A stretch of 64,000 nt of DNA, from contig CM076955.1 in NCBI GenBank assembly GCA_039566865.1, forward strand, positions 5,954,501 through 6,018,500, read 5' to 3'. A model generated the notes under the pieces. That model was not told the origin of the DNA and did no database searches. It was given only the letters and a program-made list of their open reading frames with translations. Origin of the DNA: Aurelia coerulea (taxonomy: Eukaryota > Cnidaria > Scyphozoa > Semaeostomeae > Ulmaridae). A program made the translations under genes and the position numbers. Positions 11,360-23,700 of the stretch are shown here, in pieces (positions within the stretch are counted from its first letter, which is position 1; every line of letters begins with the position of its first letter).

Positions 11360-12428
11360 AGGTCTTGCACCAGTGCATAGTGTTTCACAACAATTCGCCT
11401 ACCCTAAACTGGGCATACAAGCGCCTGTCAAAATGGAATGGTGCCATGGTACACAAAGTGCTTAGTAAAATTGTTGTTTGAAGAACTTGTTAAGTGTCGT
11501 TCATAGCCAGAACCAGAGGACATCATGTCTATTTCTGCTATGGACGGCACATAATATTGTATTTTGTTGTTTTAGCTTTAACAGTACCAAAAAAAGCTGA
11601 ATTTACACTTGATGTAATTTTGATTGTGCGATGCGGCGTGTGCGGCAAAACTAAATTAATCCAACTTTGTTGCATTGCCAAACTTCATTGTTATTCATAG
11701 CCATAGGAACCGGGGTTACTGGGGGCACGTGGCCCCAAGATTTTGCGATAAACAAAGAAGTGCCCCTTTTACTTCAGGAAACGACCCTTCAGCTTAATGA
11801 AATAAGTGCCTTTGAAGTGTCGTGCCCCCGTTGTAAAGAGGTTGGTATAAAATTCTATGACCCATTTCTTTTAACTGAACGGCTTGAAACTGTAGGACTT
11901 TTCCACTGAAGGATTTTTCAGAAATTTTGAACGTTTTTCGAAATTACAGCGTACTTCATATTTCAACTCTTTAGATAATGTAACGTCATCAAATTTCTAA
12001 ATTTTAAACCAGAAGACTGACATACTTTTGCTTCTCGAAAATCATTCTGTGATATCTTTAAAAGTTAAGGAATTGCGATTGTTTTAAATCATTTTCGACA
12101 TTTTTTTTCAACATTTTTCTTCACTTTAGAAAAAGAAGGAAAATACTCTAATTCTGAAACTATTGAAGATTTCAGAAAAGTACACGGTATGAAAATGGCA
12201 AATTCCTGTCAAAGCATTCAATTCAAAGAGATAGGTCATTGACTTTTTGATAAATGGACTTTTCAAAGATTTGGAACCTATGCTCATTGTTGTCTGAAAT
12301 GAGTCAAGAACGACGCTTCATATCACTCCATAGCAAGCAAGGCACCCTTCTCAAATGAATGAACGACTGAATTCGAGTGATTGAAGACATGATACAACAA
12401 ACTGTTTCTTCCCATCATTTTTCAGTCC
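11360..12428. other. No recognisable gene
   Basis: AT-rich noncoding sequence. A segment from about 11698 (CCATAGGAACCGGGG, then GGGGGCACGTGGCCCC) resembles one end of a GC-ended hAT element, but no matching second end or target duplication was found. Confidence 0.35.
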
Positions 12429-12436
12429 AAGCCAGC

Positions 12437-13104
12437 CAGGGGCGAAGCTAAAGAAAATTGTTGGGGGGGGGGTGCAGACCCCCCAATTTGCCGACAAAAA
12501 ACGAAAAAACGAGACATACATCATTATATATAATCGACGTTTGAAACATTATGAACAGTAGATAATTAAACTGAAAATCTAGACACATGGTATACATGTA
12601 TTACAACGAAGCACTTGAGAAGTGGGGGAGAATGGGGCATGGCCCAGAAAATTTTTTGTGACCACGCCCTTCAGACCCTCGGAAAATGACGGAAACACCC
12701 CTTTTAGTTATATTTTGCATCGTAAACATGGCTCAAATGAACAGTAGCAAATAGGGATCCCTCTAGCCAATGGCACGTACAGGTTAAGACAAATGGGATC
12801 TTGAAATAAGTGGGTCTGGGGGCAAAGCCACCAAGAAAATTTTGCGAATATGCATTCTACTTTGGCTTAGAATGCCTCTCCCAACATCGTTCAGTCATTC
12901 AGTTCAAAGAAATCGGTCACTGAATTTTACATCAACCTTTTTAAAAATTTGGAAACTATATTCGCCGACAGACACTCAGTAGTACCAGTACCAAGGAACC
13001 TTTTATGATTTGCCGACAGATATTATCAATTTGCCGACAAACTGAATGTTGGAGGTGTGCGACACCCCCTTGCACCCCCCCCCCCCCCTTTGGCTACGCC
13101 CCTG
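12437..13104. mobile_element. Non-autonomous hAT transposon
   Basis: TIRs CAGGGGCGAAGCTA and TGGCTACGCCCCTG are flanked by a perfect 8-bp duplication AAGCCAGC (12429-12436 and 13105-13112). The 668-bp interior has G- and C-runs next to both ends and the module TTTTTTGTGACCACGCCC found in the element at 3431-4505. No transposase remains. Confidence 0.88.
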
Positions 13105-13112
13105 AAGCCAGC

Positions 13113-13900
13113 ATTCCAGGACACTGTAAAGTCTTTCCAACTCAAAAATCACTGATGTAAAGTTCAATCAAATAAATAACGTGAGTTCAATTTGCGGATA
13201 AACCCTGGCAAAGAAATCTTATGCAAAAAGTTAAATGAATTGAATCAGCATAAGACGGCGAGGTATACCCTATCTGTCAGAATTCGCTGACTCATGGTTC
13301 TGGATGACGGATCTGATTGGCTAACATTCATGTGAAATGAAACTGGTCACATGAGACGCATTGTGCAACAGTGTGTCCTTTTAGTTTGTTAGGAGTGATA
13401 ATTGATCTTTCTCACATGGGTCACATGATACACGGCAAAGCAGGCCTATTTATCATGACTCAATGCCATGATACTATCAGCAAGAAATTCTTGGGAAAAC
13501 TTTTTGTCGCATATTTTGTCCAAATGTTCTGTAAATTAAAAGAAATTACACACGTTGGCAACAAAGTAACGTTTTGGTTGTTTGAAGGCATTGAGTCCAT
13601 ATGAATACATGAGCGTTAATGCTATCCTGAATTTTTGCTGACAACCCGCTGACGGCCCTTTGTTATCACACAATAGTGCTAAAGTCATTAGCAGTGGAGA
13701 CCAAAGATTTCTTAATCCTTGCATTATCCTCGGAAATTTCTTTGGTTTTATTTCAATGGTGATTAAACAACTTTTGTTTTATGATTGAAAAGAAGTTCAT
13801 ATTGGTCATGGAGCCCGCTATTTATGCAGACTCAATGCCCTTGAACGTCCGAAAATGTGTATGTCACCGGGTGTAGCCCAGATGTGCTAAGGTACTGAAT
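13113..13900. other. Downstream flank of dehydrogenase A, no gene seen
   Basis: No coding or repeat structure recognised. The small open frames at 13371-13604 (+) and 13536-13724 (-) overlap in opposite directions and have no support. Confidence 0.4.
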
Positions 13901-14435
13901 TGCGAATAAAGGCTTTTATGAGGACTTACGCATGGATGCAAATTTTGCATGTATAATTCATTCTGAAGATTTCAAACAAATAAAACATTGAAACACCAAG
14001 CTGCAAGTGATTTTTGGTTAGTCTTGAGTTCAAACTTTAACCTTTAAACCATGACATCATGTTCTCAACTTTGACCTTCCATCGGAACAAAATTCAAAGC
14101 ATAATCCAGACTTTTGACAATTCATCTTCTGAAAACTTCGCGCAAAAGACAGCTCAAGGAAGATATCATAGAAGACTTATAAAACTGCAAACTACAAGCA
14201 ATCGTTAATGATTCCCAAGTTCAAGCTTTAGCAAATGAAACATGAATACATTTTGACCTTTGACCTTGAGCCGAGTGACCTTGAAACTTCAGAGCATTCC
14301 AGACTTTTGACAATTCGTTCCCCGAAGATTTTAAACAAAAACGAAACTCACAGAAACATGTCACTGGAGAATAATAAAACAACGAACAGCGATTAATGGT
14401 TAATAGTTCCCCAGTTTCGATCTTTGTCTTAAAAT
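13900..14435 (-). repeat. Diverged repeats in the 3' flank of dehydrogenase A
   Basis: Roughly 170-bp related units lie directly downstream of the stop codon. Shared words include CAGACTTTTGACAATTC (about 14112 and 14311), GAAGATTT(T/C)AAACAAA, and AAACTGCAAACTACAAGC. The 3' flank of dehydrogenase B (about 43760-44340) has one copy of the same unit, split by the MITE at 43846-44235. The repeat therefore belonged to the ancestral 3' region and was multiplied in copy A or lost in copy B. Confidence 0.5.
14254..14284 (-). promoter_or_regulatory. Possible nuclear-receptor site: perfect DR1 plus two extended half-sites
   Basis: TGACCTTTGACCT (14254-14266) is, on the gene strand, AGGTCA-A-AGGTCA, the perfect DR1 bound by RXR, HNF4 and COUP-TF type receptors. 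Two overlapping or adjacent TGACCTTGA words (14261-14269 and 14276-14284) match the ERR/SF-1 monomer site TCAAGGTCA. The location, about 160-190 bp downstream of the dehydrogenase A stop codon, is unusual for a promoter element, so activity is only a possibility. Confidence 0.35.
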
Positions 14436-14439
14436 AGGT

Positions 14440-14761
14440 TCAAAACCCAAAGCTTTCCAGCATCTTTCGCAATGGCGCATCGCCTGTAAGATCTGTATAC
14501 TTGCTCTTCAGCATGTCATCGTATTTGTGATTGGTTAGGTAACGAAGGTGTGGCTTGCTGGCAGTGATAGCCTCAAGTATCACCTTGGCAACATCGTCAC
14601 CTTTTTGAAAAAGTTCTCCAAATGCTTTTTCACTGTATTTGTTGAATTTTTCAATCGTACCAACGGTTACTTCATCCAGGTTGTCAGTGTTTTGAAGCCT
14701 CTCAAATTTAGCGTTTTCAGCAAACTTTGTCACAACTGGTCCGGGTGCGATGGTTGATACG
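14440..14761 (-). CDS. SDR A, exon 3 (C-terminal, contains stop)
   Basis: The acceptor is GTTTGCAG ending at 14762. The first base completes a histidine codon begun in exon 2, and the exon then reads VSTIAPGPVVTKF, the conserved Pro-Gly segment after the active site in SDRs of this group. The stop TGA is at 14442-14440. It shares most residues with exon 3 of copy B (44347-44665) but is one codon longer. The upstream part of the minus open frame (14762-14829) is intron. Confidence 0.9.
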
Positions 14762-17700
14762 CTGCAAACAACAAGAAGTGCATTCGTAAGTTGTAAGGAA
14801 TAAAGGGAACACGTGAAAGGAAGTATCAATAAAAAAGGAATAACATTAATGAGTTAACCCGTTTTACAAGAATTAAGGTGGCTTTCTGCTGATAAAACTT
14901 TAACTCTGATACACTTTTGATGTCCTGTTCTTCATGGTATCAAGGATCAAACGAATCTAAGGGATTATCTTATCCCTAAAGACAGAAGTATTTGCACATA
15001 GTCTTAATTTTTCGTATTAAATCAACGCATCAATTTTCTGTAGCATTGTCTTAATTCCTTGTAGTTTGGTTATTTTTTGCAAAATCTAGTGTCATCATGA
15101 AATGGTATGTAGCGGAATTTGGGGTAGTCATAGTCTTTCGCTCCCCATGGTATCGTCCCTGTAGTGTAGTATAGTAATCAGGAACGTATAGTAGAATGTA
15201 CGATTTATTGTAATACTTTAATATGAATAAAAAAAAGTATGTAGCGGAATTTGAATTTATGAAACTGAATAGAAACTCAACAGAATACAATACAATACTA
15301 TTGCTTGAAAACATATTTTGAGCAATGGCATTTTGGCAAACCTTGGATATTTGTAGCAAAACAGTTACTTATTTTGAAATGTATGCGAAATTAAAGTCTT
15401 AAATGATAACACAGCACTATCATGGTAATTTCTGGGGTCCTTGGGTCCTAGGGTTCAATTTTTACAAGATGCACATTGTAAAGCATGGAATTGATTCGGA
15501 TGAGAGGGAATTGGTGCTGTATGTATGTATATATCATTTTCTACAATCAAAAATATATTTACAAGTTTAAAATATAAAAACAGATACAATACAATATATA
15601 AGGTTAAAAATTTAAAGAAAAACATCCCTAATTACAGTGGCAGGGATAGCATTAAAAGGTCAAGCTGACCTTGTTTCCATAATGGTCCCCTTAGAGGTGC
15701 AGTGCATCCGGTATTTCAATTGCCTCAGCAAGGAAAAAGTGAGACGAGAAGACGAATTACGTACTGGATGTTTTCAAAATCACACAGCTCCATAGCCAAT
15801 GTCTCGGAGAAGCCCTCCATCGCAAATTTCGAGGCGGTATAACTAGCACCGAATGCAAATCCCATGAGTCCTCCAATTGATGTCACAGTTATCAAATGTC
15901 CACTTTTTGCCTTCTTCCAGTGTGGTAGTAGTTTCTGTGTCAGCTTTATCGGGCCATGGACATTAGTAGCGAACATGTTTAACAGATTGTCACTGGGATG
16001 ATTCTCTGCCACACCAATCCAACCAAATCCAGCATTATTCACTGCAAAAAACAACAATTAAATAGTACCAATATTCAATGCTATGGCCACCGGAAGGATT
16101 TTGAGGCCCTGAGTCAAGCGAGAAAGATGAGACCCTGGGAACAAATCAAGCCATCAGGTGACATCAATTCCTTCACATTAGCATAATGGGGCAAAATGAT
16201 TATCTGTAAACATATTTGACTTAACCCTAATCACCATTTATGGGGGGTGCTTTCCATCCCCTGACAACTGCCTTAGACTCCCCAGAATTCAATACAACTT
16301 GGCGCAGTTACACAACAAGTACTTTGTAGCTTGCAGCGTATTTGGGTGTGACTGCCACGCCGTGTAACGTCACAGTGATGTCACGAAGTTGAGAATCTGT
16401 GAAAATCAGGTTTCGAAGTTAAATTAGAGTTTAAAGAAGATCTTGCATGAACTTTATTCAATTTTTGGTTCAATTTGTCAACATACTCAATTCAACGTCC
16501 ATCAAGCCAAAATCATGCTTCTATCAAGCTTGCGCAAGCTTCGTTCACAGCAATTACTACAAATAACAGCTTTCTTTACATAATCAAAAATTTGCTCAAA
16601 GTTTTGCTTTCCTTGTTCATCTCTATGATGTTTTCTTGACTTTTTGAGACTTGGAAGCATATCCTTTCCATTTTGCATCATAAGCAATTTCAAAGTTGTT
16701 GTACAAACTAATTATTGGTCAGCTGTCAAATAACCATTGCTAAGGAATTCGCCATAAATTCAAACATCAGCAACATAGATTGTTGTGCTATTTATATGGA
16801 GCACAATTGCTCCAAGAGATTCTTTCAGAAAGGTTAACAAAACTTGGTACTGCAGTGTCTCTCTTTGTTGTGTCCACTTCTATCTGTTAGGGCTGCTCAA
16901 CATAACAGGTTGTACCTTAGCAGGGGCGGGCAAGTACTGTAAAATATTTGGCCCCATGTTTGTCCAAAGAATTGGACAAAATAACCAGTTATTTTATCTC
17001 ACAATACGACTTTCCTGCCCAAAACAATCAGTTTTTGGGACAAAGGTGACATTTGAATATCAATCTTCCAATTCCATCAGTTTGTGTCAAAAATCAAGCT
17101 ATCTAACCTCCTATCTCATCAGAATCATAGAGTGTACCTGTAAGCTGGTTCTACCTTTGTCCGCCAAATTTAAGCACAAATGACATGTATCTCAAATCTT
17201 TGCATAAGCTGTTTTACATTTGTCCATCAAGTTTTCGGAAAAATAGACCAGAAATTCAAATTTTTCACCTAAGCGGTTCTACCTTTGTCTGGCAACCGGT
17301 TTTGGGTCATTTGTACTTTCATGGCTACAATTACCACTTGCTTTGGAAACAGTAGTTGGTCGAAACTACCGGTTAATTTCCCCTCTGTGTTGTTGCCTCA
17401 AGCCTTGCAGAAAGACACATAAATTCTTTTGTTTGCACGAAGCCTTATCATAAATATACCACAACGAGTTTTTTATACCTACTTGTACGTGGGGTTTAGG
17501 AAATGCGACAGTGGCTGGAGTAAAGGCAAAATGTGGACGGTGGCTGATACTTAAACCGATCGTGTTCTTTCATACTTAATGAAAGGCCATACTTAATGGC
17601 AAAAACACTCACACAGAACGAATTCTTCCATACTTAATGGAAGGCCATACTTAATGGCAAACAACAAATGACAGCCTTACTCCATACTTAATGAAGCACC

Positions 17701-20700
17701 CCATAGTTAATGGAGACCATACTTAATGGTAGGCAAGGTCCTGGAATTAAGAGCTCTATTACGGCCTAAATATCTTTTAATATGATACATATAAACTAAT
17801 CATAAGTAGTATCAGCCACCACTCCAAAATTGTAGGCATGTTTTAGAAGTTGAAAGTATCTTTGTCGAATGGGGTTGAGAGTGATGAAAACAATTCACTC
17901 GCTGCCAACCCTGTCGCATTTCTGTGTGCAGCAAATGTTTTTTGGTGACTCAATAACCAGTGATTTTACGAGGGATTGGGAGGGTGGGTCTTTTCTGACT
18001 GATTGAAACATGGAAAAAGATGTTCATTTCAGTAAATTGAACAGTTTTATATATCACACTATCCAGTTTGTAGATCTACCCAACCAAATTTGGTAAATCC
18101 TCTTATCACACACTGAGTTAGACATGTAACGTAGGCTCACTTTTCATTGGCTCACTTATTTCCAAGTCTGACAGGTTTTAGAGGTCTGACACGCGCAAAG
18201 GCTGTTGGTATGGTTGAACTCTGCGCATAAACATTGTTCGTGATAAATGCAGTCCCCAAAATTTATGAGATGTCAATGTCCGGTCGGTATTATCTTAAGT
18301 CAACCTTTTTCGCACTTTTGACCTCACGCTAATCTTTATTTCTACCAATGCGAAGCTTAACGGGATGTTCTTTTAACCGGACCCTACGACCCCACGACCC
18401 CGGACCATACGACCCCCGACCATACGACCCTACGACCCTACGACCCAAGTTTTCCAAAAAGTTATCATTATTTATAACTATTTAGTTTCATTTAAATTTG
18501 ATCATTTAGAATATATTTTGCTGTGATGGTGTTGGAGAATTTCCACCCCTATAGTTGCGCACCCAGCTCGCGCATATTCATTCATTGATAAGTTTTCCTT
18601 TTCAGGTATTTTGCTTAGAGTGTAAACGGTAGTTAGTCATGATCGCAACTATTGAACTTTTATCCTTGTATCTACGAGAACATTTTATGAGAACCGTTAG
18701 CAAATTCTAGAGACGCCTCACAGGCAGCGGTATTCTCTTACAGGTTATATGTGGTAGCTGACTAAGTTTAACGAGCTAGGAGGAGTTTCCTTATTACAAG
18801 TTCTTGATTGTGATTGGTCAGTTATTTCTGTATTCGCAAGGTAGAATAAGTATACGTTGACTGTAGTTATTGATCAGATTAGAAAAGAAACTTCACAAGT
18901 AAGAGGTATGACTGTGTCATAAGATGAAGTTGAAAATCTCAATTGGCCTAATTTATGAGTGATCTCTTCGGTTCGATGAACTAGCGCAGACAGAATTGGA
19001 ACTTCTGTAAAATCTGGTCCACCGAGCCGGATTGTTGAGAAAAAGATCACAATATGAGTACGAAAGCAAGTAAGCAGATTGTGAGAAAGACCCACAGAGT
19101 TGAAATCGCAAGAATTTTGGACAAAATCAACGCATTGTTTCTTGATGAGGACGTCAATACGCGACGAATAAGAAACTACGAAGCTCAGCTGAAGGAAAAA
19201 GTCGAGATTTTGAAGTCATTGGATGGTGAAATCTTGGAGTTGCTGAGTGTTGAAGGAGACGAGGATGCTTGTGTTACTGAAGTTGCCGAAGTTAGCAATT
19301 GGAACGAGCAGATAAATATTGCGTTATTCGAGATTGCAGATTTATCGGAGGAATTAAAGCCAATGAAAAGGTATGACTCTATGAATTCTGTAAAGAGTAC
19401 AAGTTCTACAAATTCAACAGTGAGAAAGATAAGAGCTAGACTGCCAAAATTAGAAACAAAGAAGTTTAATGGGGACGTTTGCGAATGGCAAGAGTTTTGG
19501 GATGCATTCGAAAGTGCTATTCATAACAATGACGAACTTTCTACGGTCGACAAATTTGCGTATTTGAGACATTTGGTTGAGGAGCCAGCCAGGAAAGTGA
19601 TTTCAGGATTTCGTCAAACAGAAAAGGATTATGAATCGGCGTTGGAATGCTTGAAAGACCGCTACGCAAAGCCCGAGGTGATAAAACGAGCCCACATAAA
19701 TGAGATGGCAGGCACACCCAATGTTCCGGAAGATGACGTAGTTGGATTACGTGCAGCTTATGATCGAATCGAGACTCATTTTCGTGCACTCGAGGCTTTG
19801 GGAGTTGGCATGGAAACCTATTCGAGCATCGTGGTTCCGCTGATCATGGAGAAATTTCCGAGGGACATCAGGACGAATTTGATAAGAAATACACGAAAAA
19901 AGCTGCTGGAATGGGACATGAAAGACCTTCTGGATTCCTTGAGAGTTGAGTTGGAGATCCTGGAGAGCCATATTCCCTTGCTCACATCGCTGATGTTGGA
20001 GAAGCCAGCAAAATCAGAGCCATCATCATCGTCGAGGAGGACGACCACAAACAGCAACAGGCCTAGGCAGGAGAGGAGCACAGCAAGCGCCCTTCACACA
20101 AGGGAAAACAATGTCAGGAAGTGCATATACTGTCAAGGAAGTCACGAAGAGAAGAACTGCATGAGAGTCACGAATCTGGATGAGCGTAAGAGTATCGTAA
20201 AAAAATCTGGACGCTGTTTTTCATGTTTAAAGCCTAATCATCGTTCTTTTCAGTGTAGAAGTAGAGTTTCTTGTCCTACTTGTCAGGGCAAGCATCATGT
20301 TAGCATTTGCGATAGCGCCCCAATTGCTGCTAAGACCACCCTTAGCCCATCTGCCCCTCCCTTTAAGGCAACCACCACCTCCAGTTTAAGTAACATAGGA
20401 TACGGGGGGAGGGCAGTTTTGCAGACTGCGCAGGCCACTCTTGCTGGTTTTGGGGATTCTAAGGTGCGCGTATTATTTGATTCTGGTAGCCACAAGACCT
20501 TTATTACTCGCAGTGTGGTAGAGAGTTTAGGTATACAACCCTCTAGGCGGGAGGAGTTAGGAATAAAGACCTTTGGGGCCCAGAATGTTGAGACAAAGGA
20601 AAGAGATGTGGTTAAAATTGAGTTGAAGGCTTTGAGAGGAGATGAGAGTGTTTTTATTGAAGCATTTGTTGTTGATACAATTTCAGAGATTTGCAATGAA

Positions 20701-23700
20701 CATGTAGAGTTGATTAAGAATGATTTCTTGCATTTGAAGAAGCTTTGGTTTTCAGATGTTTGTAGGTCTGAGGAAACATTGCAAATTGATATTTTGGTGG
20801 GAATTGATTTCCTTTGGAGCATTTTAGAGGAGCAGACAATACGAGGGGAGCCAGGGCAACCAGTGGCTGTCAATACCAAACTTGGTTGGGTGATGTCTGG
20901 ACCATTGAGTGGTAAGAAACTTAACTCAGTTGAAAATGCTAATGTCAATTTTTTGCCTTCTTTCCCAAACAGCATTTTGCATTCTAGCACTTCAAATGAC
21001 AGGGAGCTTGATTCTGCAGTTCAGAAGCTCTGGGATCTGGAAACATTAGGTATAAAGAAAGAGGATGAGGTACATGCTAACCTAATTGATGACATTGAAT
21101 TTACAGGGCAGAGATATTCTGTTAAATTGCCTTGGAAGGTGGGGCATAAACCCCTTCCCTCTAATTATTTGTTGAGTCTTTCCAGAATGAGCAGCCAGCT
21201 GAAAAAAACTGAGACAGAAACCAGAAATTTTGAAGGAGTATGATGCCATCATAAAAGAACAATTAGATAAAGGAATCATTGAGAGAGTCACTGAGATGGA
21301 ACAGCCAAGCAGAGTACATTATTTGCCAAATCAAGCAGTTGTACGGGAGGAAGCTGAGACAACCAAAGTACGTGTTGTGTATGATGCCTCATGCAAGGAT
21401 GGTAAAAAAGGTACATCTTTAAATGATTGCTTGCATGTAGGACCTTCTTTGACACCCCTTCTCTTTGATATTCTTGTCAGGTTTAGAGAGAATTGTGTTC
21501 CACTTGTTGGAGATATTGAGAAAGCTTTTCTCAACATAGAAATTGATCCTGCTGACAGAGATGTTCTTAGGTTTCTCTGGCCAGAAAATATTCAAGATCC
21601 AAACTCAGAAATTGCTGTTTACCGCTTCCAGAGGGCGGTGTTCGGGGTCAATGCCTCGCCCTTTTTATTAAATGCTGTTCTTAGGTATCACATAGATCAA
21701 TATAGGGAAACCGACCCTGAGTTTTGTGACAAATTATCTGCTGATTTTTATGTTGATGACCTTTGTACTGGAGCTAGAAATGTAGAGGATGCATTTAAAC
21801 TTTACCTCAGAGCAAAAGAGAGAATGAAAGAAGGAGGATTTCGGCTCAGAAAATGGAAGACATCTGAGCCAGACTTAGCCCAGAAAATTGAGTGCGAGGA
21901 AGGTACTGAAAGTAAAATAGCAGTGAGTGTTGAGAGAGCAGAAGAGTCTTATGCAAAGGCAAGCTTAGGAACTTCAGACAGTCAAAAGGCAACTAAGATC
22001 CTAGGTATCACCTGGAACAATGTGCAGGATAACCTTGAGTTTGATTTAGGCAAATGGGCATCTGGATCTGATGAGAAAACCATAACAAAGCGTTCCATTC
22101 TCAGGCAAATTGCAAGGCTTTTTGATCCACTAGGCTTAGTCAGTCCAATAACTGTGCAGGCAAAAGCTTTGTTTCAGGAACTTTGCATTGAGAAATTAGA
22201 TTGGGATGATGAGCTGCCTGATGCCAAAAAGGAACAATGGCATAGGTGGGTAAGTGATCTGAAAGTAGTTGACAAGATCACGATTCCCAGATGCTTGTAT
22301 AAAGGAAATAATGAAGAGATTAAATCATGCTATCTGCATGGATTTGGAGATGCTAGCAAGAAAGCATACTGTGCAATGATCTACCTTGTTTATGAAACTT
22401 CTGACGGATATCATTCTAGGCTCATTTGTTCTAAAACAAGAGTTGCACCCCTGAAAGATCTAAGTATCCCCAGATTAGAACTGATGTCTGCCAGAATTCT
22501 AGCAACCTTGATGGACACCGTTCGCAATGCATTAAGTTCACAGGTCAAGATAGATGGTGTTAAGTACTGGCTTGACAGCAAGACAGCATTGTATTGGATA
22601 TACAATAATGGGGAATGGCGACAATTTGTGCAACACAGAGTGAATGAAATCTTGAAGTTGTCAAATAAGGAAGATTGGGGGCATTGTCCAGGGGTCCAAA
22701 ACCCAGCAGATTTAGGCTCAAGGGGGGTTACAGCAGCTACTCTTAGGGATAGTTCCCTTTGGTGGGAAGGACCTGAATGGCTCATTAAAGGTAGGGAACT
22801 TTGGGCTAATGAATTTGAGTTGCAAGATACTCAAGAGACTTCTGCAGAGAGGAAAAAAGCAGCAGTACTTGCAACAATTGCAGTACAAGAAACAGGCATA
22901 CATAAGGTCATGGATATCAATAGGTATAGCACCTTGAATCAACTTTTGCGTGTTACGGCCATGGTAATGAGATTCATTAGAAATGCAAAGTTAAAAGTCA
23001 GTGGAAATCAGACTGAAACAGGCAAAATCAGTGTGCATGAAATTCAGAAAGCAGAGACATCATGGATTATTGGAGCTCAACAGACTCTGCGCAAATCTGC
23101 AAACTTCCCGAAAACCTCTCAACAGTTAGGCATTTTTGAAGAGGGTGAAATTTTGAAATGTAAGGGAAGACTAGAGCATGCAGATTTAGAGCCAGGTGCT
23201 AGGTACCCAATTATTTTGCCCAGAGATCACAGGTTGACAATTTTAATTGTTTTTGATTGCCATTGCAGGGTTTTACATGATGGTTTCAAGTCTACTCTTG
23301 CAGAACTGAGATCCAAATTTTGGATAACAAAAGGAAGACAATATGTGAAGAAACTTGTCAACAAATGTGTCACATGCAAAAAGCTGCAAGGTAAACATTT
23401 CAATGCACCACCAACTGCACCCCTTCCTGAATTTAGGGTAAGTGAAGCACCACCCTTTAGCAGGATTGGTATTGATTTTGCAGGCCCACTTTATGTGAAA
23501 GACAAGTCCAATGAAATGCAGAAACATTATATTGCCCTTTTTACATGTTGCGTCACACGTGCTATACATCTTGAATTAGTTGAGGATTTATCTACATCAA
23601 CCTTTATTCGCAGTTTTCGTCGATTTACAGCGCGAAGAGGTACTCCAAGCTTGGTTAACAGTGACAATGCCAAGACTTTCAAGGCAGCAAAGAAGTTTTT

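Noticed and set aside
15755..15760. GTAATT as the exon 2 donor of SDR A (and the equivalent in B)
   Set aside because: It would end exon 2 at a codon boundary, whereas exon 3 needs two bases to complete its first codon. GTACGT/GTGCGT four bases earlier keeps the frame in both copies.
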